A stretch of 64,000 bases of DNA from Zhengitettix transpicula (GCA_037074705.1 JAYJMR010000033.1:17501-81500); one strand, 5' to 3'. Counted from the stretch's first letter, positions 1 to 12,847 are shown. Notes: generated by a model not told the origin, from the sequence alone. Numbers and translations are program-made.

Positions 1-133
1 GAAATTAAAATTATAAAATAATTCGATCCGCGGAATATTAATTTGTAAGTTTTTACTAATGTTCGCTTGCAACAGCTATGCTGCGTGCGTGCGGCGGCGA
101 GGAAGACGTTCGTAGATTACAACGGGCAGTCGT

Positions 134-168
<35 letters not shown>

Positions 169-351
169 TCACAGAAGAGTGTATATATATATACATGTAA
201 AGAAACTTTAGTAGAGAAGAAATTAAAATTATAAAATAATTCGATCCGCGGAATATTAATTTGTAAGTTTTTACTAATGTTCGCTTGCAACAGCTATGCT
301 GCGTGCGTGCGGCGGCGAGGAAGACGTTCGTAGATTACAACGGGCAGTCGT

Positions 352-394
<43 letters not shown>

Positions 395-577
395 TCACAG
401 AAGAGTGTATATATATATACATGTAAAGAAACTTTAGTAGAGAAGAAATTAAAATTATAAAATAATTCGATCCGCGGAATATTAATTTGTAAGTTTTTAC
501 TAATGTTCGCTTGCAACAGCTATGCTGCGTGCGTGCGGCGGCGAGGAAGACGTTCGTAGATTACAACGGGCAGTCGT

Positions 578-621
<44 letters not shown>

Positions 622-804
622 TCACAGAAGAGTGTATATATATATACATGTAAAGAAACTTTAGTAGAGAAGAAATTAAAATTATAAAATAATTCGATCC
701 GCGGAATATTAATTTGTAAGTTTTTACTAATGTTCGCTTGCAACAGCTATGCTGCGTGCGTGCGGCGGCGAGGAAGACGTTCGTAGATTACAACGGGCAG
801 TCGT

Positions 805-849
<45 letters not shown>

Positions 850-1032
850 TCACAGAAGAGTGTATATATATATACATGTAAAGAAACTTTAGTAGAGAAG
901 AAATTAAAATTATAAAATAATTCGATCCGCGGAATATTAATTTGTAAGTTTTTACTAATGTTCGCTTGCAACAGCTATGCTGCGTGCGTGCGGCGGCGAG
1001 GAAGACGTTCGTAGATTACAACGGGCAGTCGT

Positions 1033-1077
<45 letters not shown>

Positions 1078-1260
1078 TCACAGAAGAGTGTATATATATA
1101 TACATGTAAAGAAACTTTAGTAGAGAAGAAATTAAAATTATAAAATAATTCGATCCGCGGAATATTAATTTGTAAGTTTTTACTAATGTTCGCTTGCAAC
1201 AGCTATGCTGCGTGCGTGCGGCGGCGAGGAAGACGTTCGTAGATTACAACGGGCAGTCGT

Positions 1261-1311
<51 letters not shown>

Positions 1312-1494
1312 TCACAGAAGAGTGTATATATATATACATGTAAAGAAACTTTAGTAGAGAAGAAATTAAAATTATAAAATAATTCGATCCGCGGAATATT
1401 AATTTGTAAGTATTTACTAATGTTCGCTTGCAACAGCTATGCTGCGTGCGTGCGGCGGCGAGGAAGACGTTCGTAGATTACAACGGGCAGTCGT

Positions 1495-1532
<38 letters not shown>

Positions 1533-1715
1533 TCACAGAAGAGTGTATATATATATACATGTAAAGAAACTTTAGTAGAGAAGAAATTAAAATTATAAAA
1601 TAATTCGATCCGCGGAATATTAATTTGTAAGTTTTTACTAATGTTCGCTTGCAACAGCTATGCTGCGTGCGTGCGGCGGCGAGGAAGACGTTCGTAGATT
1701 ACAACGGGCAGTCGT

Positions 1716-1761
<46 letters not shown>

Positions 1762-1949
1762 TCACAGAAGAGTGTATATATATATACATGTAAAGAAACT
1801 TTAGTAGAGAAGAAATTAAAATTATAAAATAATTCGATCCGCGGAATATTAATTTGTAAGTTTTTACTAATGTTCGCTTGCAACAGCTATGCTGCGTGCG
1901 TGCGGCGGCGAGGAAGACGTTCGTAGATTACAACGGGCAGTCGTGTTTT
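1..1949. repeat. 225-bp satellite array, segment A (about 8.6 units)
   Basis: Head-to-tail copies of the satellite unit, entering the window mid-unit and ending in TTTT directly against U2 block 1. Unit length varies because the T run differs from copy to copy; the run at about 1262-1308 is 47 T. One copy has a T-to-A substitution at 1412 that is otherwise seen only at 7767. Short minus-strand reading frames here are translations of repeat DNA with a lysine run from the T tract and are not genes. Confidence 0.97.
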
Positions 1950-2522
1950 GCGATGGCCGCCCAAGAGGCGCTCTGCTAGGTGGAATAAACGTATATTGCA
2001 TACATTGTTTATAAATGTATATCGAAATCCAGACGTCGGTATTTTACGTCTAAATTATAATAAAACCGAGATAGATTTATGGGAAAGTGACAGAATTAAA
2101 AGAGGCTTTAACGGCAACGAACCCCTGTTTTCAATATAGCTACGCAGTTTCCGTCAACAACGAATATTAATTACACTTCCTTTGAGCCGAAAGAAATGAG
2201 CGGAAAAAGTACGATGTTTTGAATACATATGTATCAGATACATATTCGTAAAAGGCGCGTTATCCTATCGTACTTGCGTGCGTGCGTGCGGCGGCGACGA
2301 CGACGTTCGCGAAATACAAAAGATATATAGGGAGCGTGGTCCAGCTGGTGGCCACGGACAACGGCTTCTCCCGGAAAATTACTTGTACTCGCTGGTGCCC
2401 GGTCCTGCCTGCGAGAAGATGATTGCCGAGAGAGGTGAATCCTGTACTGGATGCGAAATCGCAGTTATTTCAAAATTTACCTGCCTTCCAACTCAATATT
2501 TGATACGTAAGAATGTTAAACT
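1950..2522. other. Non-coding 3' flank of U2 in block 1
   Basis: About 570 bp downstream of U2 in its transcription direction. Two plus-strand frames of 63 and 89 codons are open (1948-2139 and 2278-2547). They show no recognisable domain, and the second runs to the edge of the U2 RNA, so I do not call them genes. Visible elements are a perfect 12-bp palindrome ATACATATGTAT at 2223-2234 inside a larger imperfect inverted repeat (2221-2247), and a GC-rich stretch at about 2275-2311 (TGCGTGCGTGCGGCGGCGA) that closely resembles part of the satellite unit. The motif GCTAGGTGG at 1975-1983 is the inverse of CCACCTAGC at 2975-2983 on the other side of the gene. Confidence 0.6.
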
Positions 2523-2531
2523 TCTTTCTTT
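2523..2531 (-). promoter_or_regulatory. Candidate snRNA 3' box (3'-end formation signal), block 1
   Basis: On the U2 strand this reads AAAGAAAGA, starting 17 nt after the last U2 base. It fits the AAARNNAGA half of the metazoan snRNA 3' box, which directs Integrator-dependent cleavage; the GTTT half is absent. The distance is as expected. The match is short and low in complexity, so this is a candidate only. Confidence 0.35.
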
Positions 2532-2547
2532 GTTTGAATTTCAATAA

Positions 2548-2736
2548 GGTGGGCCGATCCCGGCGATACTGCAAAGCCGGGCCAACCCGTGACAGATGTG
2601 GAGCAAGCTCCTAACACTCCGTCATTTTCCAAAAATGAGTTTAATATTCTGGTGGTGCGATGCACCACGTATCAGATATTAAGCTGATAAGAACAGATAC
2701 TACACTTTGATCTTAGCCAAAAGGCCGAGAAGCGAT
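2548..2736 (-). ncRNA. U2: U2 spliceosomal snRNA, copy 1
   Basis: A 189-nt minus-strand RNA gene that opens with the canonical ATCGCTTCTCGGCCTTTTGG. U2 is the RNA of the U2 snRNP, which pairs with the intron branch site in the nucleus. RNA positions: branch-point recognition GTAGTA at 34-39; GTGGTGC(69-75)-ATC-GCACCAC(79-85), a perfect hairpin in the stem-loop II region; Sm site ATTTTTGG at 101-108; stem-loop III GGAGCTTGCTCC at 126-137; stem-loop IV CCCGGC(156-161)/GCCGGG(173-178) with loop TTTGCAGTATC, the U2B''/U2A' binding loop. The AAAG before GTAGTA and the GTCACGGGTTGGCCCGG segment resemble Drosophila U2 (about 192 nt) more than human U2 (188 nt). The exact 3' end (ACC) is inferred by alignment from memory. 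All functional motifs are intact and the upstream and downstream signals are in place, so it is probably an expressed gene. Confidence 0.97.
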
Positions 2737-2759
2737 AAAGATTCCTCGATCGGGACGGT

Positions 2760-2767
2760 CTTTTATT
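2760..2767 (-). promoter_or_regulatory. TATA/PSEB-like box of U2, block 1
   Basis: AATAAAAG on the U2 strand at -31 to -24. In Drosophila, Pol II snRNA promoters carry a PSEB at about this position and Pol III snRNA promoters carry a TATA box there. Position and A/T-richness fit either. Given the gene, a PSEB equivalent is more likely. Identical in all three blocks. Confidence 0.4.
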
Positions 2768-2774
2768 CCGGACA

Positions 2775-2795
2775 CCATTGTAATCAACGGGGAGC
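2775..2795 (-). promoter_or_regulatory. Candidate PSEA of U2, block 1
   Basis: GCTCCCCGTTGATTACAATG on the U2 strand, at -59 to -39. It shares the pattern TCCC-N3-TG-N-TT with the Drosophila PSEA as I remember it (TTCCCAACTGGTTTTAG) and lies where SNAPc would bind. The assignment rests on position plus this partial resemblance. It is conserved in every block. Confidence 0.45.
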
Positions 2796-3321
2796 ATTGT
2801 TAAATGTTTCTGCGGCAATACGTCGAAACACGCGGTCCCCGCGAAACGCCTGAAATCCTGATCGGAAAGTGAGGTCAACCGTCGAATGCTTAAATATCGC
2901 GGGAAAGGAAACAATTGGCTTCAAAGATAAAAATATTTGAAATGTATCAACAGTTTTATTGTTACAGTACGTCCCCACCTAGCGGCACTTACCTGCACTC
3001 GCTGCAGGGTGATACGTAAATGTAAGAGAAAAAAATTAAATTCCTCACGTAAACACACGAGTTCCGTCAAATTGAGCAAAAAAGAAATGACGTCGTCTAA
3101 GAAACGAATAGACAGTCAGAGTTCGGTGCGAATTAAGTGGAATTGATAACGGTTACAATTTTTCACGTTGACGTTTCCATTGTTACGCGGTCTTTGTAAA
3201 CAAAGTTAATATTTGTCTTTAAACAGTACGCGCTCACATGTACGCGACATTTAAAAATTTTCCCCATTTTTTAAATATATATTTATTTATTTAAATATAT
3301 ATAGAAGTAAAAAAAAATGGT

Positions 3322-3324
<3 letters not shown>
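2796..3324. other. Upstream (promoter-side) flank of U2, block 1
   Basis: About 530 bp 5' of U2 in which I see no gene. Visible elements: hairpin CGCGG-TCC-CCGCG at 2831-2843 (about -95 to -107); a TTTCCCGC motif at 2899-2906; CCACCTAGC at 2975-2983; a perfect consensus 5' splice-site sequence GCAG|GTAAGT on the minus strand at 2987-2996; the palindrome CTTTGTAAACAAAG at 3192-3205, which contains a forkhead-type TGTAAACA; and near the edge an AT-rich direct repeat of TTTAAATATATAT (about 3271-3303). Short frames at 2672-2978 (minus) and 2937-3146 (plus) have no recognisable domain and partly overlap the promoter or the RNA itself. Confidence 0.55.
2899..2906 (-). promoter_or_regulatory. E2F-type motif upstream of U2, block 1
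   Basis: TTTCCCGC on the U2 strand, centred near -167, an exact match to the E2F core TTTSSCGC. It recurs at 17385-17392 and 39952-39959. Conservation means little because the blocks are nearly identical. An 8-mer arises by chance; occupancy is unknown. Confidence 0.25.
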
Positions 3325-3360
<36 letters not shown>

Positions 3361-3543
3361 TCACAGAAGAGTGTATATATATATACATGTAAAGAAACTT
3401 TAGTAGAGAAGAAATTAAAATTATAAAATAATTCGATCCGCGGAATATTAATTTGTAAGTTTTTACTAATGTTCGCTTGCAACAGCTATGCTGCGTGCGT
3501 GCGGCGGCGAGGAAGACGTTCGTAGATTACAACGGGCAGTCGT

Positions 3544-3586
<43 letters not shown>

Positions 3587-3771
3587 TCACAGAAGAGTGT
3601 ATATATATATATACATGTAAAGAAACTTTAGTAGAGAAGAAATTAAAATTATAAAATAATTCGATCCGCGGAATATTAATTTGTAAGTTTTTACTAATGT
3701 TCGCTTGCAACAGCTATGCTGCGTGCGTGCGGCGGCGAGGAAGACGTTCGTAGATTACAACGGGCAGTCGT

Positions 3772-3820
<49 letters not shown>

Positions 3821-4003
3821 TCACAGAAGAGTGTATATATATATACATGTAAAGAAACTTTAGTAGAGAAGAAATTAAAATTATAAAATAATTCGATCCG
3901 CGGAATATTAATTTGTAAGTTTTTACTAATGTTCGCTTGCAACAGCTATGCTGCGTGCGTGCGGCGGCGAGGAAGACGTTCGTAGATTACAACGGGCAGT
4001 CGT

Positions 4004-4052
<49 letters not shown>

Positions 4053-4234
4053 TCACAGAAGAGTGTATATATATATACATGTAAAGAAACTTTAGTAGAG
4101 AAGAAATTAAAATTATAAAATATTCGATCCGCGGAATATTAATTTGTAAGTTTTTACTAATGTTCGCTTGCAACAGCTATGCTGCGTGCGTGCGGCGGCG
4201 AGGAAGACGTTCGTAGATTACAACGGGCAGTCGT

Positions 4235-4288
<54 letters not shown>

Positions 4289-4471
4289 TCACAGAAGAGT
4301 GTATATATATATACATGTAAAGAAACTTTAGTAGAGAAGAAATTAAAATTATAAAATAATTCGATCCGCGGAATATTAATTTGTAAGTTTTTACTAATGT
4401 TCGCTTGCAACAGCTATGCTGCGTGCGTGCGGCGGCGAGGAAGACGTTCGTAGATTACAACGGGCAGTCGT

Positions 4472-4512
<41 letters not shown>

Positions 4513-4695
4513 TCACAGAAGAGTGTATATATATATACATGTAAAGAAACTTTAGTAGAGAAGAAATTAAAATTATAAAATAATTCGATCCGCGGAATAT
4601 TAATTTGTAAGTTTTTACTAATGTTCGCTTGCAACAGCTATGCTGCGTGCGTGCGGCGGCGAGGAAGACGTTCGTAGATTACAACGGGCAGTCGT

Positions 4696-4744
<49 letters not shown>

Positions 4745-4927
4745 TCACAGAAGAGTGTATATATATATACATGTAAAGAAACTTTAGTAGAGAAGAAATT
4801 AAAATTATAAAATAATTCGATCCGCGGAATATTAATTTGTAAGTTTTTACTAATGTTCGCTTGCAACAGCTATGCTGCGTGCGTGCGGCGGCGAGGAAGA
4901 CGTTCGTAGATTACAACGGGCAGTCGT

Positions 4928-4973
<46 letters not shown>

Positions 4974-5366
4974 TCACAGAAGAGTGTATATATATATACA
5001 TGTAAAGAAACTTTAGTAGAGAAGAAATTAAAATTATAAAATAATTCGATCCGCGGAATATTAATTTGTAAGTTTTTACTAATGTTCGCTTGCAACAGCT
5101 ATGCTGCGTGCGTGCGGCGGCGAGGAAGACGTTCGTAGATTACAACGGGCAGTCGTGTTTTTTTTTTTTTTTTTTTTTTTAACTCACAGAAGAGTGTATA
5201 TATATATACATGTAAAGAAACTTTAGTAGAGAAGAAATTAAAATTATAAAATAATTCGATCCGCGGAATATTAATTTGTAAGTTTTTACTAATGTTCGCT
5301 TGCAACAGCTATGCTGCGTGCGTGCGGCGGCGAGGAAGACGTTCGTAGATTACAACGGGCAGTCGT

Positions 5367-5409
<43 letters not shown>

Positions 5410-5592
5410 TCACAGAAGAGTGTATATATATATACATGTAAAGAAACTTTAGTAGAGAAGAAATTAAAATTATAAAATAATTCGATCCGCGGAATATTAA
5501 TTTGTAAGTTTTTACTAATGTTCGCTTGCAACAGCTATGCTGCGTGCGTGCGGCGGCGAGGAAGACGTTCGTAGATTACAACGGGCAGTCGT

Positions 5593-5636
<44 letters not shown>

Positions 5637-5819
5637 TCACAGAAGAGTGTATATATATATACATGTAAAGAAACTTTAGTAGAGAAGAAATTAAAATTAT
5701 AAAATAATTCGATCCGCGGAATATTAATTTGTAAGTTTTTACTTATGTTCGCTTGCAACAGCTATGCTGCGTGCGTGCGGCGGCGAGGAAGACGTTCGTA
5801 GATTACAACGGGCAGTCGT

Positions 5820-5856
<37 letters not shown>

Positions 5857-6039
5857 TCACAGAAGAGTGTATATATATATACATGTAAAGAAACTTTAGT
5901 AGAGAAGAAATTAAAATTATAAAATAATTCGATCCGCGGAATATTAATTTGTAAGTTTTTACTAATGTTCGCTTGCAACAGCTATGCTGCGTGCGTGCGG
6001 CGGCGAGGAAGACGTTCGTAGATTACAACGGGCAGTCGT

Positions 6040-6076
<37 letters not shown>

Positions 6077-6259
6077 TCACAGAAGAGTGTATATATATAT
6101 ACATGTAAAGAAACTTTAGTAGAGAAGAAATTAAAATTATAAAATAATTCGATCCGCGGAATATTAATTTGTAAGTTTTTACTAATGTTCGCTTGCAACA
6201 GCTATGCTGCGTGCGTGCGGCGGCGAGGAAGACGTTCGTAGATTACAACGGGCAGTCGT

Positions 6260-6301
<42 letters not shown>

Positions 6302-6484
6302 TCACAGAAGAGTGTATATATATATACATGTAAAGAAACTTTAGTAGAGAAGAAATTAAAATTATAAAATAATTCGATCCGCGGAATATTAATTTGTAAG
6401 TTTTTACTAATGTTCGCTTGCAACAGCTATGCTGCGTGCGTGCGGCGGCGAGGAAGACGTTCGTAGATTACAACGGGCAGTCGT

Positions 6485-6520
<36 letters not shown>

Positions 6521-6703
6521 TCACAGAAGAGTGTATATATATATACATGTAAAGAAACTTTAGTAGAGAAGAAATTAAAATTATAAAATAATTCGATCCG
6601 CGGAATATTAATTTGTAAGTTTTTACTAATGTTCGCTTGCAACAGCTATGCTGCGTGCGTGCGGCGGCGAGGAAGACGTTCGTAGATTACAACGGGCAGT
6701 CGT

Positions 6704-6747
<44 letters not shown>

Positions 6748-6930
6748 TCACAGAAGAGTGTATATATATATACATGTAAAGAAACTTTAGTAGAGAAGAA
6801 ATTAAAATTATAAAATAATTCGATCCGCGGAATATTAATTTGTAAGTTTTTACTAATGTTCGCTTGCAACAGCTATGCTGCGTGCGTGCGGCGGCGAGGA
6901 AGACGTTCGTAGATTACAACGGGCAGTCGT

Positions 6931-6975
<45 letters not shown>

Positions 6976-7158
6976 TCACAGAAGAGTGTATATATATATA
7001 CATGTAAAGAAACTTTAGTAGAGAAGAAATTAAAATTATAAAATAATTCGATCCGCGGAATATTAATTTGTAAGTTTTTACTAATGTTCGCTTGCAACAG
7101 CTATGCTGCGTGCGTGCGGCGGCGAGGAAGACGTTCGTAGATTACAACGGGCAGTCGT

Positions 7159-7206
<48 letters not shown>

Positions 7207-7389
7207 TCACAGAAGAGTGTATATATATATACATGTAAAGAAACTTTAGTAGAGAAGAAATTAAAATTATAAAATAATTCGATCCGCGGAATATTAATTT
7301 GTAAGTTTTTACTAATGTTCGCTTGCAACAGCTATGCTGCGTGCGTGCGGCGGCGAGGAAGACGTTCGTAGATTACAACGGGCAGTCGT

Positions 7390-7434
<45 letters not shown>

Positions 7435-7617
7435 TCACAGAAGAGTGTATATATATATACATGTAAAGAAACTTTAGTAGAGAAGAAATTAAAATTATAA
7501 AATAATTCGATCCGCGGAATATTAATTTGTAAGTTTTTACTAATGTTCGCTTGCAACAGCTATGCTGCGTGCGTGCGGCGGCGAGGAAGACGTTCGTAGA
7601 TTACAACGGGCAGTCGT

Positions 7618-7666
<49 letters not shown>

Positions 7667-7849
7667 TCACAGAAGAGTGTATATATATATACATGTAAAG
7701 AAACTTTAGTAGAGAAGAAATTAAAATTATAAAATAATTCGATCCGCGGAATATTAATTTGTAAGTATTTACTAATGTTCGCTTGCAACAGCTATGCTGC
7801 GTGCGTGCGGCGGCGAGGAAGACGTTCGTAGATTACAACGGGCAGTCGT

Positions 7850-7892
<43 letters not shown>

Positions 7893-8075
7893 TCACAGAA
7901 GAGTGTATATATATATACATGTAAAGAAACTTTAGTAGAGAAGAAATTAAAATTATAAAATAATTCGATCCGCGGAATATTAATTTGTAAGTTTTTACTA
8001 ATGTTCGCTTGCAACAGCTATGCTGCGTGCGTGCGGCGGCGAGGAAGACGTTCGTAGATTACAACGGGCAGTCGT

Positions 8076-8110
<35 letters not shown>

Positions 8111-8293
8111 TCACAGAAGAGTGTATATATATATACATGTAAAGAAACTTTAGTAGAGAAGAAATTAAAATTATAAAATAATTCGATCCGCGGAATATTA
8201 ATTTGTAAGTTTTTACTAATGTTCGCTTGCAACAGCTATGCTGCGTGCGTGCGGCGGCGAGGAAGACGTTCGTAGATTACAACGGGCAGTCGT

Positions 8294-8337
<44 letters not shown>

Positions 8338-8520
8338 TCACAGAAGAGTGTATATATATATACATGTAAAGAAACTTTAGTAGAGAAGAAATTAAAATTA
8401 TAAAATAATTCGATCCGCGGAATATTAATTTGTAAGTTTTTACTAATGTTCGATTGCAACAGCTATGCTGCGTGCGTGCGGCGGCGAGGAAGACGTTCGT
8501 AGATTACAACGGGCAGTCGT

Positions 8521-8563
<43 letters not shown>

Positions 8564-8746
8564 TCACAGAAGAGTGTATATATATATACATGTAAAGAAA
8601 CTTTAGTAGAGAAGAAATTAAAATTATAAAATAATTCGATCCGCGGAATATTAATTTGTAAGTTTTTACTAATGTTCGCTTGCAACAGCTATGCTGCGTG
8701 CGTGCGGCGGCGAGGAAGACGTTCGTAGATTACAACGGGCAGTCGT

Positions 8747-8790
<44 letters not shown>

Positions 8791-8973
8791 TCACAGAAGA
8801 GTGTATATATATATACATGTAAAGAAACTTTAGTAGAGAAGAAATTAAAATTATAAAATAATTCGATCCGCGGAATATTAATTTGTAAGTTTTTACTAAT
8901 GTTCGCTTGCAACAGCTATGCTGCGTGCGTGCGGCGGCGAGGAAGACGTTCGTAGATTACAACGGGCAGTCGT

Positions 8974-9012
<39 letters not shown>

Positions 9013-9195
9013 TCACAGAAGAGTGTATATATATATACATGTAAAGAAACTTTAGTAGAGAAGAAATTAAAATTATAAAATAATTCGATCCGCGGAATAT
9101 TAATTTGTAAGTTTTTACTAATGTTCGCTTGCAACAGCTATGCTGCGTGCGTGCGGCGGCGAGGAAGACGTTCGTAGATTACAACGGGCAGTCGT

Positions 9196-9240
<45 letters not shown>

Positions 9241-9423
9241 TCACAGAAGAGTGTATATATATATACATGTAAAGAAACTTTAGTAGAGAAGAAATTAAAA
9301 TTATAAAATAATTCGATCCGCGGAATATTAATTTGTAAGTTTTTACTAATGTTCGCTTGCAACAGCTATGCTGCGTGCGTGCGGCGGCGAGGAAGACGTT
9401 CGTAGATTACAACGGGCAGTCGT

Positions 9424-9464
<41 letters not shown>

Positions 9465-9647
9465 TCACAGAAGAGTGTATATATATATACATGTAAAGAA
9501 ACTTTAGTAGAGAAGAAATTAAAATTATAAAATAATTCGATCCGCGGAATATTAATTTGTAAGTTTTTACTAATGTTCGCTTGCAACAGCTATGCTGCGT
9601 GCGTGCGGCGGCGAGGAAGACGTTCGTAGATTACAACGGGCAGTCGT

Positions 9648-9689
<42 letters not shown>

Positions 9690-9872
9690 TCACAGAAGAG
9701 TGTATATATATATACATGTAAAGAAACTTTAGTAGAGAAGAAATTAAAATTATAAAATAATTCGATCCGCGGAATATTAATTTGTAAGTTTTTACTAATG
9801 TTCGCTTGCAACAGCTATGCTGCGTGCGTGCGGCGGCGAGGAAGACGTTCGTAGATTACAACGGGCAGTCGT

Positions 9873-9914
<42 letters not shown>

Positions 9915-10097
9915 TCACAGAAGAGTGTATATATATATACATGTAAAGAAACTTTAGTAGAGAAGAAATTAAAATTATAAAATAATTCGATCCGCGGAAT
10001 ATTAATTTGTAAGTTTTTACTAATGTTCGCTTGCAACAGCTATGCTGCGTGCGTGCGGCGGCGAGGAAGACGTTCGTAGATTACAACGGGCAGTCGT

Positions 10098-10139
<42 letters not shown>

Positions 10140-10321
10140 TCACAGAAGAGTGTATATATATATACATGTAAAGAAACTTTAGTAGAGAAGAAATTAAAAT
10201 TATAAAATAATTCGATCCGCGGAATATTAATTTGTAAGTTTTTACTAATGTTCGCTTGCAACAGCTATGCTCGTGCGTGCGGCGGCGAGGAAGACGTTCG
10301 TAGATTACAACGGGCAGTCGT

Positions 10322-10363
<42 letters not shown>

Positions 10364-10546
10364 TCACAGATGAGTGTATATATATATACATGTAAAGAAA
10401 CTTTAGTAGAGAAGAAATTAAAATTATAAAATAATTCGATCCGCGGAATATTAATTTGTAAGTTTTTACTAATGTTCGCTTGCAACAGCTATGCTGCGTG
10501 CGTGCGGCGGCGAGGAAGACGTTCGTAGATTACAACGGGCAGTCGT

Positions 10547-10588
<42 letters not shown>

Positions 10589-10771
10589 TCACAGAAGAGT
10601 GTATATATATATACATGTAAAGAAACTTTAGTAGAGAAGAAATTAAAATTATAAAATAATTCGATCCGCGGAATATTAATTTGTAAGTTTTTACTAATGT
10701 TCGCTTGCAACAGCTATGCTGCGTGCGTGCGGCGGCGAGGAAGACGTTCGTAGATTACAACGGGCAGTCGT

Positions 10772-10814
<43 letters not shown>

Positions 10815-11004
10815 TCACAGAAGAGTGTATATATATATACATGTAAAGAAACTTTAGTAGAGAAGAAATTAAAATTATAAAATAATTCGATCCGCGGAAT
10901 ATTAATTTGTAAGTTTTTACTAATGTTCGCTTGCAACAGCTATGCTGCATGCTGCGTGCGTGCGGCGGCGAGGAAGACGTTCGTAGATTACAACGGGCAG
11001 TCGT

Positions 11005-11042
<38 letters not shown>

Positions 11043-11225
11043 TCACAGAAGAGTGTATATATATATACTTGTAAAGAAACTTTAGTAGAGAAGAAATTAA
11101 AATTATAAAATAATTCGATCCGCGGAATATTAATTTGTAAGTTTTTACTAATGTTCGCTTGCAACAGCTATGCTGCGTGCGTGCGGCGGCGAGGAAGACG
11201 TTCGTAGATTACAACGGGCAGTCGT

Positions 11226-11264
<39 letters not shown>

Positions 11265-11447
11265 TCACAGAAGAGTGTATATATATATACATGTAAAGAA
11301 ACTTTAGTAGAGAAGAAATTAAAATTATAAAATAATTCGATCCGCGGAATATTAATTTGTAAGTTTTTACTAATGTTCGCTTGCAACAGCTATGCTGCGT
11401 GCGTGCGGCGGCGAGGAAGACGTTCGTAGATTACAACGGGCAGTCGT

Positions 11448-11488
<41 letters not shown>

Positions 11489-11671
11489 TCACAGAAGAGT
11501 GTATATATATATACATGTAAAGAAACTTTAGTAGAGAAGAAATTAAAATTATAAAATAATTCGATCCGCGGAATATTAATTTGTAAGTTTTTACTAATGT
11601 TCGCTTGCAACAGCTATGCTGCGTGCGTGCGGCGGCGAGGAAGACGTTCGTAGATTACAACGGGCAGTCGT

Positions 11672-11714
<43 letters not shown>

Positions 11715-11897
11715 TCACAGAAGAGTGTATATATATATACATGTAAAGAAACTTTAGTAGAGAAGAAATTAAAATTATAAAATAATTCGATCCGCGGAAT
11801 ATTAATTTGTAAGTTTTTACTAATGTTCGCTTGCAACAGCTATGCTGCGTGCGTGCGGCGGCGAGGAAGACGTTCGTAGATTACAACGGGCAGTCGT

Positions 11898-11941
<44 letters not shown>

Positions 11942-12124
11942 TCACAGAAGAGTGTATATATATATACATGTAAAGAAACTTTAGTAGAGAAGAAATTAAA
12001 ATTATAAAATAATTCGATCCGCGGAATATTAATTTGTAAGTTTTTACTAATGTTCGCTTGCAACAGCTATGCTGCGTGCGTGCGGCGGCGAGGAAGACGT
12101 TCGTAGATTACAACGGGCAGTCGT

Positions 12125-12168
<44 letters not shown>

Positions 12169-12351
12169 TCACAGAAGAGTGTATATATATATACATGTAA
12201 AGAAACTTTAGTAGAGAAGAAATTAAAATTATAAAATAATTCGATCCGCGGAATATTAATTTGTAAGTTTTTACTAATGTTCGCTTGCAACAGCTATGCT
12301 GCGTGCGTGCGGCGGCGAGGAAGACGTTCGTAGATTACAACGGGCAGTCGT

Positions 12352-12396
<45 letters not shown>

Positions 12397-12579
12397 TCAC
12401 AGAAGAGTGTATATATATATACATGTAAAGAAACTTTAGTAGAGAAGAAATTAAAATTATAAAATAATTCGATCCGCGGAATATTAATTTGTAAGTTTTT
12501 ACTAATGTTCGCTTGCAACAGCTATGCTGCGTGCGTGCGGCGGCGAGGAAGACGTTCGTAGATTACAACGGGCAGTCGT

Positions 12580-12622
<43 letters not shown>

Positions 12623-12805
12623 TCACAGAAGAGTGTATATATATATACATGTAAAGAAACTTTAGTAGAGAAGAAATTAAAATTATAAAATAATTCGATC
12701 CGCGGAATATTAATTTGTAAGTTTTTACTAATGTTCGCTTGCAACAGCTATGCTGCGTGCGTGCGGCGGCGAGGAAGACGTTCGTAGATTACAACGGGCA
12801 GTCGT

Positions 12806-12847
<42 letters not shown>

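Larger units (their letters stand above)
1950..3324 (-). repeat. U2 snRNA block 1 (1375-bp higher-order repeat unit)
   Basis: This segment is not satellite. It begins after CGTGTTTT of one satellite copy and ends at ATGGTGGA, directly followed by 33 T and then AACTCACAG of the next copy, so it sits inside the satellite's T tract. It recurs at 16436-17810 and, enlarged, at 38739-40377. It holds one complete U2 snRNA gene on the minus strand with about 590 bp on each side. Against block 2 I see a single difference (A at 2509, C at 16995). Such identity over 14 kb points to recent copying or active homogenisation. Confidence 0.93.

Noticed and set aside
1948..2547. Plus-strand frames of 63 and 89 codons in the U2 block
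   Set aside because: No recognisable domain; the second runs up to the U2 RNA. The blocks are too similar for conservation to be informative.
2672..2978. Minus-strand frames of 80 and 64 codons
   Set aside because: They overlap the U2 RNA and its promoter; shadows of non-coding sequence.
2980..3020. Possible U1 snRNA on the plus strand (ACTTACCTG resembles the U1 5' end)
   Set aside because: Nothing after the first bases matches U1 stem-loops or an Sm site.
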